Positions 43,739 through 52,454 of a DNA stretch of 64,000 nucleotides are shown here, piece by piece. The first letter of the stretch is position 1. Each line of letters starts with the position of its first letter. The translations under genes were made by a program, and so were the position numbers. The notes under the pieces are model-generated. The model saw nothing but the letters and a program-made list of their open reading frames with translations, searched no databases and was not told the DNA's origin. Origin of the DNA: Micromonospora cremea. Lineage in GTDB: Bacteria > Actinomycetota > Actinomycetes > Mycobacteriales > Micromonosporaceae. The DNA lies in NCBI RefSeq assembly GCF_900143515.1, contig NZ_FSQT01000002.1:4217501-4281500 (forward strand), given 5' to 3'.

Positions 43739-44114
43739 ATGAATGACACGCCCGAGCGGGCTGCGCGACACCGGCTGGCCGTAGCTCCCACGGACGGCAC
43801 CCCGGCCGACATCGTCGAGGCCGTCTGGGGCGTGCACGCCCAGGTCATGTCCGAGCTGTCGGTCGGTCTGCGTGCCGGGGGCGCTGACCCGCGCCGCGCT
43901 CGGGAACGAGCCCACCCTGGTCAAGGGTTTCGGCCCATGCACCTGCTGCCCACGCGGGACCTGCCGATGTGGACCGGAGCCCTCGCCGCCGTCGCGCGGG
44001 CCCGGCCGGACCGTGATGCGGGCACTCCACAACGGGCAGAGCGGCAACGACCCGGCGCTGTCGCGTCGGGGCGAATGCCCGACCGACGGTGGGCCGGTGG
44101 GACCGCGCGCCTGA
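43739..44114 (+). pseudogene. Decayed winged-helix DNA-binding (AlkZ-like, DUF1006) protein gene
   Basis: The first frame encodes an ARHRLAVAPTDGTPADIVEA opening and GVHAQVM...LSVGLRAGG, as in AlkZ-like DNA glycosylase family proteins. Homology then shifts frame to LTRAALGNEPTLVKGFGP and returns to MHLLPTRDLPMWTGALAAV before being lost. The stretch corresponds to the first third of a normal protein of about 350-400 residues and lacks several codons between the blocks. The remaining two thirds are absent. A functional protein is not possible. The ORF that continues to 45220 is a chance frame antisense to real genes. Confidence 0.65.
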
Positions 44115-44134
44115 GACTGGTGGCGCCGAGCGAC

Positions 44135-44884
44135 CTACCGGTCGGGCTGCCGGCGCCGCCTCAGCAGTGCCGCGCCAGCGGCGTTCAGACCGACACCCCA
44201 GATCAGCAGGACGCAGAGCCACTGCGCCCACCGCAAGACGCTCATGTCACCGGAGAGCAGGTTGCGCACGCTGCCGTACGGGGTGAGCCAGGCCTGGGCG
44301 GGCCGGAGTGCGTCCACGGCGCCCAGCAGCGCGTACAGGCTCAGCGGCAACACGATGGTGCCGAGGAACGCGACGACGGGCGAACGCAGCAGCAGGCCCA
44401 GCCCGGTGCCCACCAGCCCGGCGACGACCTGCACCAGCACGCTGCCGACCGCGATGGTCCCGGCGTGCCGCCACGGGTCGTCGGCGACGTCGGCCGGGGT
44501 CAGGGCGAGCGTCGCGGCGCAGATCAACACCCCGACGACGCCGATGACGACGGCCGGCAGCCCCACCGCGAGCACCGTGGGGATGACCCGGACGGCGTCG
44601 GGCGCCCGTCGCAGGTCGCGCACCAGCAGGATGCCGAAGAGCGGCGTCGCGACCGACATCAGGCTCTGGACCGTGTCCGAGAGGCCGGCGAACGTGCGGT
44701 CGGCGGGGTCCATCGCGGCGGTCAGGGCCACGGCGGCGAGCAGCCCCGCCAGCAGGGTGCCCGCGAGCAGCCACCGTCGAGCCGGCGTAACGATGGCGCT
44801 CCGGGAAGTGCCGCGAGTCGTCGTCTCTTCCACCCCGATGGCCTCCTGACGGTTGGTCGTACCCGGATCTGTTGGCGTGCTCAT
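44135..44884 (-). CDS. Multi-pass membrane protein, ABC-2 permease-like
   Basis: The 249-residue protein has six predicted helices after a hydrophilic N-terminus of about 30 residues. The pattern and the SDTVQSLMSVATPLFGILLV segment resemble ABC-2-type transporter permeases. No ATPase partner is adjacent, so transport is not proven. Its ATG overlaps the stop of the methyltransferase gene (ATGA at 44881-44884), which indicates one transcript. Confidence 0.65.
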   Translation of the reverse strand: MSTPTDPGTTNRQEAIGVEETTTRGTSRSAIVTPARRWLLAGTLLAGLLAAVALTAAMDPADRTFAGLSDTVQSLMSVATPLFGILLVRDLRRAPDAVRVIPTVLAVGLPAVVIGVVGVLICAATLALTPADVADDPWRHAGTIAVGSVLVQVVAGLVGTGLGLLLRSPVVAFLGTIVLPLSLYALLGAVDALRPAQAWLTPYGSVRNLLSGDMSVLRWAQWLCVLLIWGVGLNAAGAALLRRRRQPDR

Positions 44885-45546
44885 CGGATCGGCCCGCGGT
44901 GGAATTCGGCGCGCCAGCGGCGTACCCCGCTCTGGTCCTGGATCTCCTCGACCCGCAGCGGCGCGAGCCCGGCACCGCCGAACGCGTCGATCTCGGCGCG
45001 GGTCAACGGCCACGGCGGCGCGACCGGCGTGGGCTCGTCGTCGGCGCGGCCGGCGGCGATCACCAGCAGCGTGCCGCCCGGCGCGACCAGCTCGCCCACC
45101 GCGTCGATCGCGGCGGCCCGGATCTCCGCGGGCAACGCCTGCACGGTCATGCTCTCCACCACCAGGTCGAACGACCGTCGCCAAGCCTCCGGCGGGGCCA
45201 GCAGGTCGGCGGCGCGGTAGTCGACCGCCGAGACGGGGTGCCGGTCCCGGGCGGCGGCCACCGCGGTGGGCGAGATGTCGAAGGCCACCGTGGCGAAGCC
45301 CAGCCCGGCGACGTGCTCGGCGTCCCGTCCGTACCCGCAGCCGACCACGACCGCCCGTCGGCCGGCCCCAATCGGGCCTCGCTCGGCGGTCCACTCGGCG
45401 AGCAGGCCGTGCGGGGCGTCCCGGTCCCACGGGACGACCGCCTCGCCGCGCCCCGCCTCGGTGTAGAGCCGTTCGAACCAGCCCGTCGGGTCGCCGGCGG
45501 CCAGCGACGCGGCGGCCAACCGCCCGGTCGCCTCGTCCTCGTCCAT
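44881..45546 (-). CDS. Class I SAM-dependent methyltransferase
   Basis: The 221-residue protein has the Rossmann methyltransferase motif I as VVVGCGYGRDAEHVAGLG, motif II near VAFDISPTAVAAARDRHP and an acidic loop YRAADLLAPP. The WFERLYTEAGRGEAVVPWDR opening resembles the thiopurine S-methyltransferase-like branch. The methyl acceptor is unknown. It is co-translated with the membrane protein downstream and has its own start at ATG 45546. Confidence 0.83.
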   Translation of the reverse strand: MDEDEATGRLAAASLAAGDPTGWFERLYTEAGRGEAVVPWDRDAPHGLLAEWTAERGPIGAGRRAVVVGCGYGRDAEHVAGLGFATVAFDISPTAVAAARDRHPVSAVDYRAADLLAPPEAWRRSFDLVVESMTVQALPAEIRAAAIDAVGELVAPGGTLLVIAAGRADDEPTPVAPPWPLTRAEIDAFGGAGLAPLRVEEIQDQSGVRRWRAEFHRGPIR

Positions 45547-45729
45547 GACGCTCCCGCCCCGCGCCGGCGCGTGCCGGCCGCGATCGCCGGTAGCGTAGCG
45601 GCTGAACGTCCCGTCCGTGGCCCCGTGATCACCGCCGGCCGTCCCGTCGGGGCTGGCGACGGGCTGTTCGCTGGCTCACGACGCACGGCGGGTCGCGTAG
45701 GTCCTCCGGGAGTTGTCTCAGCCTCGGGC

Positions 45730-45735
45730 TAGGCT
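45730..45735 (+). promoter_or_regulatory. Possible -10 box of the parE-parC operon
   Basis: TAGGCT stands about 75 bases before the TTG start of parE. No convincing -35 box is seen at standard distance. Confidence 0.4.
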
Positions 45736-45809
45736 CGCTGCGGCGCGCCACGCCGGCTGATGTCGCCGGTGACCGGTAGCACACCGCCGAGACCGGGGAG
45801 TACGACCAG

Positions 45810-47867
45810 TTGACCGCAGAGCCTGACACCCTGTACGGGGCCGATGACCTCACCCACCTTGAGGGGCTGGACGCTGTCCGCAAGCGGCCCGGCATGTACA
45901 TCGGTTCCACCGACAGCCGTGGCGTGGGTCACCTCGTCAACGAGATCCTCGACAACTCCACCGACGAGGGTGTCGCCGGTCACGCCACCAACGTCGAGGT
46001 CACGCTGCACGCCGACGGTTCAGTGCAGGTCGACGACGACGGCCGGGGCATCCCCACCGACGTGCACGCCAAGTCCGGCATCTCCGGCGTCGAGCTGGTG
46101 CTCACCCGGCTGCACGCGGGCGGCAAGTTCGGCGGCTCCGGCTACAAGACCTCCGGCGGCCTGCACGGCGTCGGCGCGTCCGCGGTCAACGCGCTGTCCC
46201 GCCGGTTCGACGTGACCGTCCGCCGGGCCGGCAAGATCCACTCGATGTCCTTCCGGCACGGCGTGCCGGGGATCTTCGACGGCGACGGGCCGGACGCGCC
46301 GTTCACCGCCGGCCCCGGGCTCCAGGTCGTCGGCGCGATGAAGCGCAGGCAGTCCACCGGCACCTCGATCCGCTGGTGGCACGACGCCCGCTACTTCGAA
46401 ACCGGCGCGGCACTCGACGTCGACGCGGTCCGGATGAAGCTGCGCAACACCGCCTTCCTGGTCCCCGGTGTGCAGTACCTGCTGCGCGACCTGACCGGCG
46501 AGGCGCCCGCCGAGGAGAAGTTCCACTACCCCAACGGGCTCGGCGACATGGTGGAGTTCCTGGCACCGGCCGGCGACCGGCCGGTCTCCGGCACCCTGCT
46601 GGTCACCGGCGAGGGGACGTACCGGGAGAACGCCGCCGACGCCAACGGCGTCATGCAGTCCAACGTGCAGCGCCGCGCCGAAGTCGAGGTGGCGTTCCGC
46701 TGGGGCACCGGCTACGAGCGCACCGTCGAGTGCTTCACCAACACCATCCGCAACGCGCACGGCGGCACCCACCGCAAGGGCTTCGAGCGGGCCCTGGCAC
46801 GCACCCTCGCCGATGCCATCCGCAACACCCGTGGGTTGCTCAAGGCCAAGGAGGAGCCGCCCACCCTCGACGACGTCCTGGAGGGGATGACCGCCGTGGT
46901 GCACGTGCGGATCCCCGAGCCGCAGTTCACCTCCCAGACCAAGGACGAGCTCTCCACCACCGGCATCACCAAGGTGATCCACACCCTGGTCGAGGCGCAC
47001 ATCAAGTCTTGGCTGGAGGACCGGCGCACCAAGGCCGAGGCGCGCACCGTGCTCCAGAAGATCGTCGACGCGGCGCGGGTGCGGCTCACCCAGAAGCAGC
47101 AGAAGGACGCCGCCCGACGCAAAACCGCCCTGGAGGGCGCGTCGATGCCACCGAAGCTGGTCGACTGCCGCGCCACCGGCATCGACCGCAGCGAGCTGTT
47201 CATCGTCGAGGGCGACAGCGCCCTCGGCACGAGCCGCATGGCCCGCTCCTCGGAATACCAGGCGCTGCTGCCGATCCGAGGCAAGATCCTCAATGTGCAG
47301 AAGGCCAACCTCCAGCAGGTGCTGGACAACGCCGAGTGCGCGGCGATCGTCCAGGTCCTCGGCGCCGGCTCGGGGCGCACCTTCGACCTCTCCGCACTGC
47401 GCTACGGCCGCGTGCTGATCATGGCCGACGCCGACGTGGACGGCGCGCACATCCGCACTCTGCTCATCACCCTCTTCGCCCGGTACATGCGCCCGCTGAT
47501 CGAGGCCGGCCGGCTCTACGCCGCGATGCCACCCCTGCACAAGATCACCACCAAGGGGCGCAACCCGCAGACCACCTACACCTACACCCAGGCCGAAATG
47601 GAGGCGACGGTCCGCAAGCTGGAGAAGTCCGGCAAGCAGATCGTCACCCCGATCCCGCGCTTCAAGGGTCTCGGTGAAATGGATGCCGACGAGTTGTGGG
47701 ACACCACGATGAACCCAGCCACCCGCGCCGTCCGCCGGATCACCCTCGACGACGTGGACGCCGCCGAGCGGATCCTCGAACTGCTGATGGGGGAGAAGGT
47801 CGAGCCGCGCCGCAACTGGCTGATCGACTCCGCCGACCGCGTCGACCGCGAGGCGATCGACGCATGA
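45810..47867 (+). CDS. parE: DNA topoisomerase IV subunit B
   Basis: The 685-residue protein is a type IIA topoisomerase B subunit. The GHKL ATPase has the EILDNSTDE helix, DDDGRGIP and GGLHGVGASAVNALS. The transducer domain follows, then the TOPRIM domain with VEGDSALG and MADADVDGAHI, whose acidic residues hold Mg2+, and the QKANLQQVL region. It pairs with the ParC encoded 32 bases downstream to decatenate chromosomes. ParE is chosen over GyrB because the partner lacks a GyrA box, and actinomycetes carry this second pair beside gyrBA. The start is TTG at 45810 with GGGGAG about 11 bases upstream. Confidence 0.85.
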   Translation: MTAEPDTLYGADDLTHLEGLDAVRKRPGMYIGSTDSRGVGHLVNEILDNSTDEGVAGHATNVEVTLHADGSVQVDDDGRGIPTDVHAKSGISGVELVLTRLHAGGKFGGSGYKTSGGLHGVGASAVNALSRRFDVTVRRAGKIHSMSFRHGVPGIFDGDGPDAPFTAGPGLQVVGAMKRRQSTGTSIRWWHDARYFETGAALDVDAVRMKLRNTAFLVPGVQYLLRDLTGEAPAEEKFHYPNGLGDMVEFLAPAGDRPVSGTLLVTGEGTYRENAADANGVMQSNVQRRAEVEVAFRWGTGYERTVECFTNTIRNAHGGTHRKGFERALARTLADAIRNTRGLLKAKEEPPTLDDVLEGMTAVVHVRIPEPQFTSQTKDELSTTGITKVIHTLVEAHIKSWLEDRRTKAEARTVLQKIVDAARVRLTQKQQKDAARRKTALEGASMPPKLVDCRATGIDRSELFIVEGDSALGTSRMARSSEYQALLPIRGKILNVQKANLQQVLDNAECAAIVQVLGAGSGRTFDLSALRYGRVLIMADADVDGAHIRTLLITLFARYMRPLIEAGRLYAAMPPLHKITTKGRNPQTTYTYTQAEMEATVRKLEKSGKQIVTPIPRFKGLGEMDADELWDTTMNPATRAVRRITLDDVDAAERILELLMGEKVEPRRNWLIDSADRVDREAIDA

Positions 47868-47899
47868 GCACGCGTACCGTCCGAGGGGAAAGCTGAGTC

Positions 47900-50800
47900 A
47901 TGGCACGCCGCAAGGAAAACAAGGTCGATCTCTCCTCGTTCGACCAGGCCGGCGCGCGGGTCTTCGACAACCCGCTGGTCACCGAGGTCTCCGACTCCTA
48001 CCTGGAGTACGCGTTCTCGGTCATCCACTCCCGCGCCCTGCCCGACGCCCGCGACGGCCTCAAGCCCGTGCACCGGCGCATCCTCTGGTCCATGTACGAG
48101 CAGGGCCACCGCCCCGACCGTGGGCACGTGAAGTCCGCCCGCATCGTCGGGGACTGCTTCGTCGCCGGCACCCTCGTCTCAACGCCCGAGGGTCTGCGGG
48201 CCATCGAGGAGATCGAAGTAGGTGACCGTGTGCTGGACGGCGCGGGAGCCGCCGTGCCGGTAACCACCGTGTATCGCAACCCGGTGTCCGATCTGGTACG
48301 CGTGACCTGGAGCAATGGGCACACGATGCTCGTCACCCCAGGGCAGCGCTTCCGTGTCGTCGCCGATGACCTCTCCGTCCGCTGGGTCGCAGCTCGGGAT
48401 CTCCCAGGGCAGCTCACGTTGGCGTATGGCAGTCGCCGTCGAGCGGTTTCGGCACCCGCTGGTGACGTCTACGACTACGTCCGCGGGCTGGTCGTGGCCG
48501 AGGGGTTCGCCGTGGACCGGTCGCGGGATGCGGACGGTCGAGTACGGATCCACATGTGTGACGTCGAGCCGCTGGATATCGCCCATGGCTGGGCGATCGC
48601 CAATGATCTCAACGTTTCCCGAGGTAAGCGCGAGGCTCGTAACCCTCGCCATCGGGACCAGCACATCCTGACCTTCAGTCGACATGACGGGCTTCTGAAG
48701 GCCGGTCAGCCGCTCAGTCGCGACAAGCATGTGCCGAGCGACGTCATCAGGAACCGGTCAGCGTGGGCGCCGTTCCTCGCCGGCTTCTTCGACGGCGATG
48801 GCTACATCCGCAAGCGCTTTAGAGAGATTGTCTTCGTCAGCACCAGTGACGTGTTGGTGCGGCAGATCTACGCCATGCTTGCCGATCTCGGACTGCACGG
48901 GCATCACTGGACCAGCGGCCGCAACTCCAGGCACCGCCTGCTTCGGGGCCTCTCTATCTCCGGGCGAGATGCTGCCGAGCTTGCCCGGCTGCTGCTGCCG
49001 TGGGTGAGGATCGGGTACAAGCACGATGACTTGCAGCGGGTTGCCGAGATTGGCTACCAGTACGGCGGCAAGCAGGGCAATGATCGTTTGCCGTGCGGCC
49101 CGGTAATGGCGGAGTTCACTGCCGCACATCAGGGCGGCGGTTGGTTCCGGGACAAGGAAGGACGAGCCTTCCGCGACTCGCTCTCGGCCAACGGTGGTCC
49201 GAAGGTGCGATACGGCAAGGACCGCAATGGCGTCCTGCTCGCGGAACGGTCGTTCCAGTTGGAGCGCGCGGTCCGTGACGGCTGGATCCGCAAGCTTCAC
49301 CGCCTCGACTCACCACTCGCTGCTCGGCTGGACGCGTTGGTCGGTGCTTCTTTCCTGAGGGTTACCTCGGTTGAGGCGGTGTCGCCCGACGTCACGTACG
49401 ACATTCAGGTCGGCAGTGACGAGCACGCATTCGTCGCCGAGGGCTATGTCGTGCACAACTGCATGGGTAAGTACCACCCGCACGGCGACACGGCGATCTA
49501 CGACGCCATGGTCCGCCTCGCGCAGGACTTCTCGCTCAACGTGCCGCTCATCGACGGGCATGGAAATTTTGGATCCTCAGACGATGGACCGGCAGCGGCG
49601 CGCTACACCGAAGCGCGGATGTCGCGCGAGGCGATGCTGCTCGTCGGTGAGCTTGGCGAGGACACCGTCGACGTCGAGCCCAACTACGACGGCTCGCTGA
49701 TCCAGCCGACCGTGCTGCCGGCCGCCTTCCCGAACCTGCTGGTCAACGGCGCGTCCGGGATCGCGGTCGGGATGGCCACCAACATGATCCCGCATAACCT
49801 GGCCGAGGTGGTCTCCGCCGCCCGCTGGCTGATCAACCACCCGGACGCCACTCTGGACAAGCTCATGGAGTTCGTCCCCGGCCCCGACCTGCCCACCGGC
49901 GGTGTGCTGCTCGGCTTGGACGAGGTGCGCCGGGCGTACGAGACCGGGCGCGGTGTGGTGCGGATGCGCGGCAAGGTGGAGATCGGCCCGCTCGAGGGCA
50001 GCCGGGGGCGCCAGGCGATCACCGTGGTCGAGTTGCCGTACGGCGTCGGCGCGGAGAAGGTCATCGCGGCGATCACCAACGAGGTCACCAAGACCAAGCG
50101 GCTGACCGGCATCGCCGACGTCAAGGACCTCACCGACCGGGAGAGCGGCACGCGGCTGGTCATCGAGTGCAAGGTTGGCGTCAACCCGCAGGCCCTGCTC
50201 GCGGACCTCTACCGGCTTACCCCGCTGGAGCAGTCGTTCGGCGTCAACAACCTGGTGCTGGTGGACGGGCAGCCCCGCACGCTCGGGCTGAAGGCGCTGC
50301 TGGAGGTCTTCCTGGCTCATCGGTACGAGGTGGTCACCCGGCGCAGTTCGTACCGCCGTCGCAAGCGTCAGGAGCGGCTGCACCTGGTCGACGGTCTGCT
50401 GATCGCCCTGCTGGACATCGACCGGGTGGTCCGGCTGATCCGGGGCAGCGACGACGCGCAGGCGGCCAAGGACGGGCTGATGAGCCAGTTCGGCCTGTCC
50501 GACATCCAGGCCACCTACATCCTGGACACTCCGCTGCGCCGCCTGACCAAGTACGACCGGATTGAGCTGGAGGCCGAGGAGGAGCGGCTGCGCGGCGAGA
50601 TCGCCGAGCTGTCCACCATTTTGGACGACGACAAGGTGCTCAAGAAGCTGGTCTCCGACGAGCTGGCGGCCGTGGTCAAGCAGTTCGGCACCGAACGGCG
50701 CACCACGTTGGTCGACGGTGACCTCAAGGAGGTGCTGGCCGCGTCCGTGCCGGCCGGGCCGTTGGAGGTCGCCGACGACCCGTGTCAGGTGATCCTCTCC

Positions 50801-51688
50801 GCGACCGGGCTGGTTGCCCGGACGGCGGCCGAGTCGGAGGAGAGCGCTGAGGGGCGTCGTCGCAACGGCCGGGTCAAGCACGACACGGTGCGTGCGATCG
50901 TGCACTCGACCGCCCGTGGTCGGGTGCTGCTGGTGACCAGCGCCGGCCGGGCCTTCAAGATCGACGTGCTGCCGTTGCCGGTGCTGCCCGAGCAGGCCGG
51001 CACGGTGTCGCTGCGGGGCGGCATGTCCGCCGCCGAGTTGGTGCCGCTGGAGGCGGGGGAGACGGTGGTCGGCGTGGCTCCGCTGGGCGGGCCGGCGGAC
51101 GGTTCGCCGGGGCTTGCGCTCGGTACCCGGCAGGGCGTGGTGAAGATTTGCGCGCCGGAGTGGCCGGTGCGCTCGGACGAGTTCGAGGTGATCGGCCTGC
51201 GGGACGGCGACGAGGTGGTTGGGGCGACCTGGCTGACCGACGGCGCCGAGACGCTGACCTTCGTCACCTCGGAGGCGTCGCTGCTGCGTTTCGCCGCTGG
51301 GCTGGTCCGGCCGCAGGGTCTCAAGGGTGGCGGCATGGCCGGCATCAATCTGCCGGCCGGAGCGCGGGTGGTCTTCTTCGGCGCGGTGCGTACCGACGAC
51401 CCGGGGCACGGCGAGCCGATGGTGGTCACCTCCACCGGGGCGACGGTCAAGGTGACGCCGTTCAAGGCGTACCCGGCGAAGGGGCGGGCGACCGGCGGTG
51501 TGCGTGCGCACCGCTTCCTCAAGGACGAGACGGATGTGGTCGTGGCCTGGGTGGGGCCGCGGCCGGTGGGCGCTACCGGCACCGGCGAACCGGTCGAGCT
51601 GCCCGCCGCCGACCCGCGCCGTGACGGCTCCGGCTTCGCGGTGATGCTGGGCCCAACCGTGGTAGGTCACGTCATCGAACGCGACTGA
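47900..51688 (+). CDS. parC: DNA topoisomerase IV subunit A precursor containing an intein
   Basis: The precursor has 1262 residues. Residues 1-85 begin the breakage-reunion domain (LKPVHRRILWSMYEQGH). Residues 86-520 are an intein. Residues 521-1262 resume with CMGKYHPHGDTAIYDAMV, where Tyr534 is the DNA-cleaving tyrosine, and continue through the tower, coiled-coil and beta-pinwheel domains. After splicing a subunit of 827 residues is predicted. The GyrA box (QRRGGKG type) is not found in the C-terminal part, so topoisomerase IV is favoured over gyrase. Splicing is needed for activity, because the intein separates the catalytic tyrosine from the upstream active-site residues. Confidence 0.88.
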   Translation: MARRKENKVDLSSFDQAGARVFDNPLVTEVSDSYLEYAFSVIHSRALPDARDGLKPVHRRILWSMYEQGHRPDRGHVKSARIVGDCFVAGTLVSTPEGLRAIEEIEVGDRVLDGAGAAVPVTTVYRNPVSDLVRVTWSNGHTMLVTPGQRFRVVADDLSVRWVAARDLPGQLTLAYGSRRRAVSAPAGDVYDYVRGLVVAEGFAVDRSRDADGRVRIHMCDVEPLDIAHGWAIANDLNVSRGKREARNPRHRDQHILTFSRHDGLLKAGQPLSRDKHVPSDVIRNRSAWAPFLAGFFDGDGYIRKRFREIVFVSTSDVLVRQIYAMLADLGLHGHHWTSGRNSRHRLLRGLSISGRDAAELARLLLPWVRIGYKHDDLQRVAEIGYQYGGKQGNDRLPCGPVMAEFTAAHQGGGWFRDKEGRAFRDSLSANGGPKVRYGKDRNGVLLAERSFQLERAVRDGWIRKLHRLDSPLAARLDALVGASFLRVTSVEAVSPDVTYDIQVGSDEHAFVAEGYVVHNCMGKYHPHGDTAIYDAMVRLAQDFSLNVPLIDGHGNFGSSDDGPAAARYTEARMSREAMLLVGELGEDTVDVEPNYDGSLIQPTVLPAAFPNLLVNGASGIAVGMATNMIPHNLAEVVSAARWLINHPDATLDKLMEFVPGPDLPTGGVLLGLDEVRRAYETGRGVVRMRGKVEIGPLEGSRGRQAITVVELPYGVGAEKVIAAITNEVTKTKRLTGIADVKDLTDRESGTRLVIECKVGVNPQALLADLYRLTPLEQSFGVNNLVLVDGQPRTLGLKALLEVFLAHRYEVVTRRSSYRRRKRQERLHLVDGLLIALLDIDRVVRLIRGSDDAQAAKDGLMSQFGLSDIQATYILDTPLRRLTKYDRIELEAEEERLRGEIAELSTILDDDKVLKKLVSDELAAVVKQFGTERRTTLVDGDLKEVLAASVPAGPLEVADDPCQVILSATGLVARTAAESEESAEGRRRNGRVKHDTVRAIVHSTARGRVLLVTSAGRAFKIDVLPLPVLPEQAGTVSLRGGMSAAELVPLEAGETVVGVAPLGGPADGSPGLALGTRQGVVKICAPEWPVRSDEFEVIGLRDGDEVVGATWLTDGAETLTFVTSEASLLRFAAGLVRPQGLKGGGMAGINLPAGARVVFFGAVRTDDPGHGEPMVVTSTGATVKVTPFKAYPAKGRATGGVRAHRFLKDETDVVVAWVGPRPVGATGTGEPVELPAADPRRDGSGFAVMLGPTVVGHVIERD
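48155..49459 (+). mobile_element. Intein with LAGLIDADG homing endonuclease motifs (435 aa) in ParC
   Basis: The intein starts with Cys86 (block A: CFVAGTLVSTPEGLRAIEEI) and ends with GYVVHN, followed by Cys as the +1 nucleophile. Block F is readable as VTYDIQVGSDEHAFVAEGYV. Two LAGLIDADG-like helices, DYVRGLVVAEGF and FLAGFFDGDGYI, each retain an acidic residue, so the endonuclease may be active. Block B reads MLVTPGQRF, with Gln where the TxxH histidine normally stands. Base composition is less GC-biased than in the exteins (codons such as AAT, GTT and AGA), consistent with recent transfer. The site, GD^CMGKYHPHGD, is not the GyrA site used by mycobacterial inteins. Confidence 0.9.
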
Positions 51689-51727
51689 CCCCCGACCCGT
51701 CCCGCCCGGCCCCGCCTGCCCTCGTTG

Positions 51728-51779
51728 ATCATGAAGTTGTTGCGGCGACACGCCGACGTTGTCGCAACAACTTCGTGAT
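51728..51779. repeat. Palindromic intergenic repeat after parC
   Basis: Two 17-base arms (51728-51744 and 51763-51779), reading ATCATGAAGTTGTTGCG and its reverse complement with one mismatch, flank an 18-base loop that can itself fold. The AT-rich arms stand out in the GC-rich context. Similar TTGATCATGAAGTTGTTGCG motifs recur between genes in Micromonospora, as I recall. It probably ends parC transcription. Confidence 0.65.
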
Positions 51780-51904
51780 TGAGCTGGCTCGGGCGCGGGT
51801 GGGGCGCGGTATGGTGAGCGCTCTGTTGTCGGTGAGGGCCCGGGTGCGCCGCTAAGCACCTCTCACATGATCTTTCTTCTGTCCGGCGGAGTCGCTGGCG
51901 CGGC

Positions 51905-52423
51905 GTGAGCGCCGCCATCCGGGTTCGGCCGCCGCGGGAGTTGCGCGCTGCTCGTCGGTCCCGGCCGCACCGCTGCTGGGGTCATCTGATCGCCGCCCCG
52001 CTCTGGCCGCTGCATGGCGCGAACCTGGGTACCCTGCTGCGCACCTGCGACGCGGTCGGCGCCTGCCTCGCCGTGCCGCCGTTCCGCTGGGTGGACGAGG
52101 CCGTCGCTCGGGGCAACACCCTGCGCCGGGCGGGTTGCGTGCACCGGGTCGGCAGTCCGCTGCGCTGGCTGGCCGCCGAACGGGCCGCCGGTGCCCGGAT
52201 CCTCGGGGTGGAGCTGGCCGACGAGGCCGTCCGGCTCGGTGATCTGCCCGCCGCTCGGGGTCGCACCGTGGTGCTGCTCGGGCATGAGGCGACCGGCATC
52301 CCGTCCGAGGCGCTCGACCACCTGGACGCGGCCGTGGAGATTCCGATGGTCGGGCACGGCCACAGCCTGAACGTCGCCGTCGCCGGGTCGCTGGTCCTCT
52401 ACAAACTCGCCGGCTTCCTCTAG
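51905..52423 (+). CDS. SpoU/TrmH-family rRNA/tRNA 2'-O-methyltransferase
   Basis: The 172-residue protein has the three SPOUT motifs of the TrmH family: NLGTLLRTCDAVGA (motif 1), VVLLGHEATGIPSE (motif 2) and IPMVGHGHSLNVAVAGSLVLY (motif 3). These form the trefoil knot that binds SAM and the RNA ribose. It would methylate a 2'-hydroxyl of tRNA or rRNA. The exact nucleotide cannot be assigned. GTG 51905 gives the usual short N-terminus. It is monocistronic. Confidence 0.88.
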   Translation: MSAAIRVRPPRELRAARRSRPHRCWGHLIAAPLWPLHGANLGTLLRTCDAVGACLAVPPFRWVDEAVARGNTLRRAGCVHRVGSPLRWLAAERAAGARILGVELADEAVRLGDLPAARGRTVVLLGHEATGIPSEALDHLDAAVEIPMVGHGHSLNVAVAGSLVLYKLAGFL

Positions 52424-52454
52424 GGCGTCGGGCGGGGGTGGGGAGGGGTGGGGG

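Noticed and set aside
43739..45220. 493-residue plus-strand open frame
   Set aside because: Only its first part resembles a protein (the AlkZ-like pseudogene). The remainder is antisense to the membrane protein and methyltransferase genes.
45810..51688. Assigning the pair as DNA gyrase gyrB-gyrA
   Set aside because: The A subunit lacks a recognisable GyrA box, and actinomycetes have a separate topoisomerase IV pair. ParE-ParC fits better, although the annotation is not absolutely certain.
49577..51859. 760-residue minus-strand open frame opposite parC
   Set aside because: Antisense to the well-conserved topoisomerase coding sequence, with no protein-like motifs.
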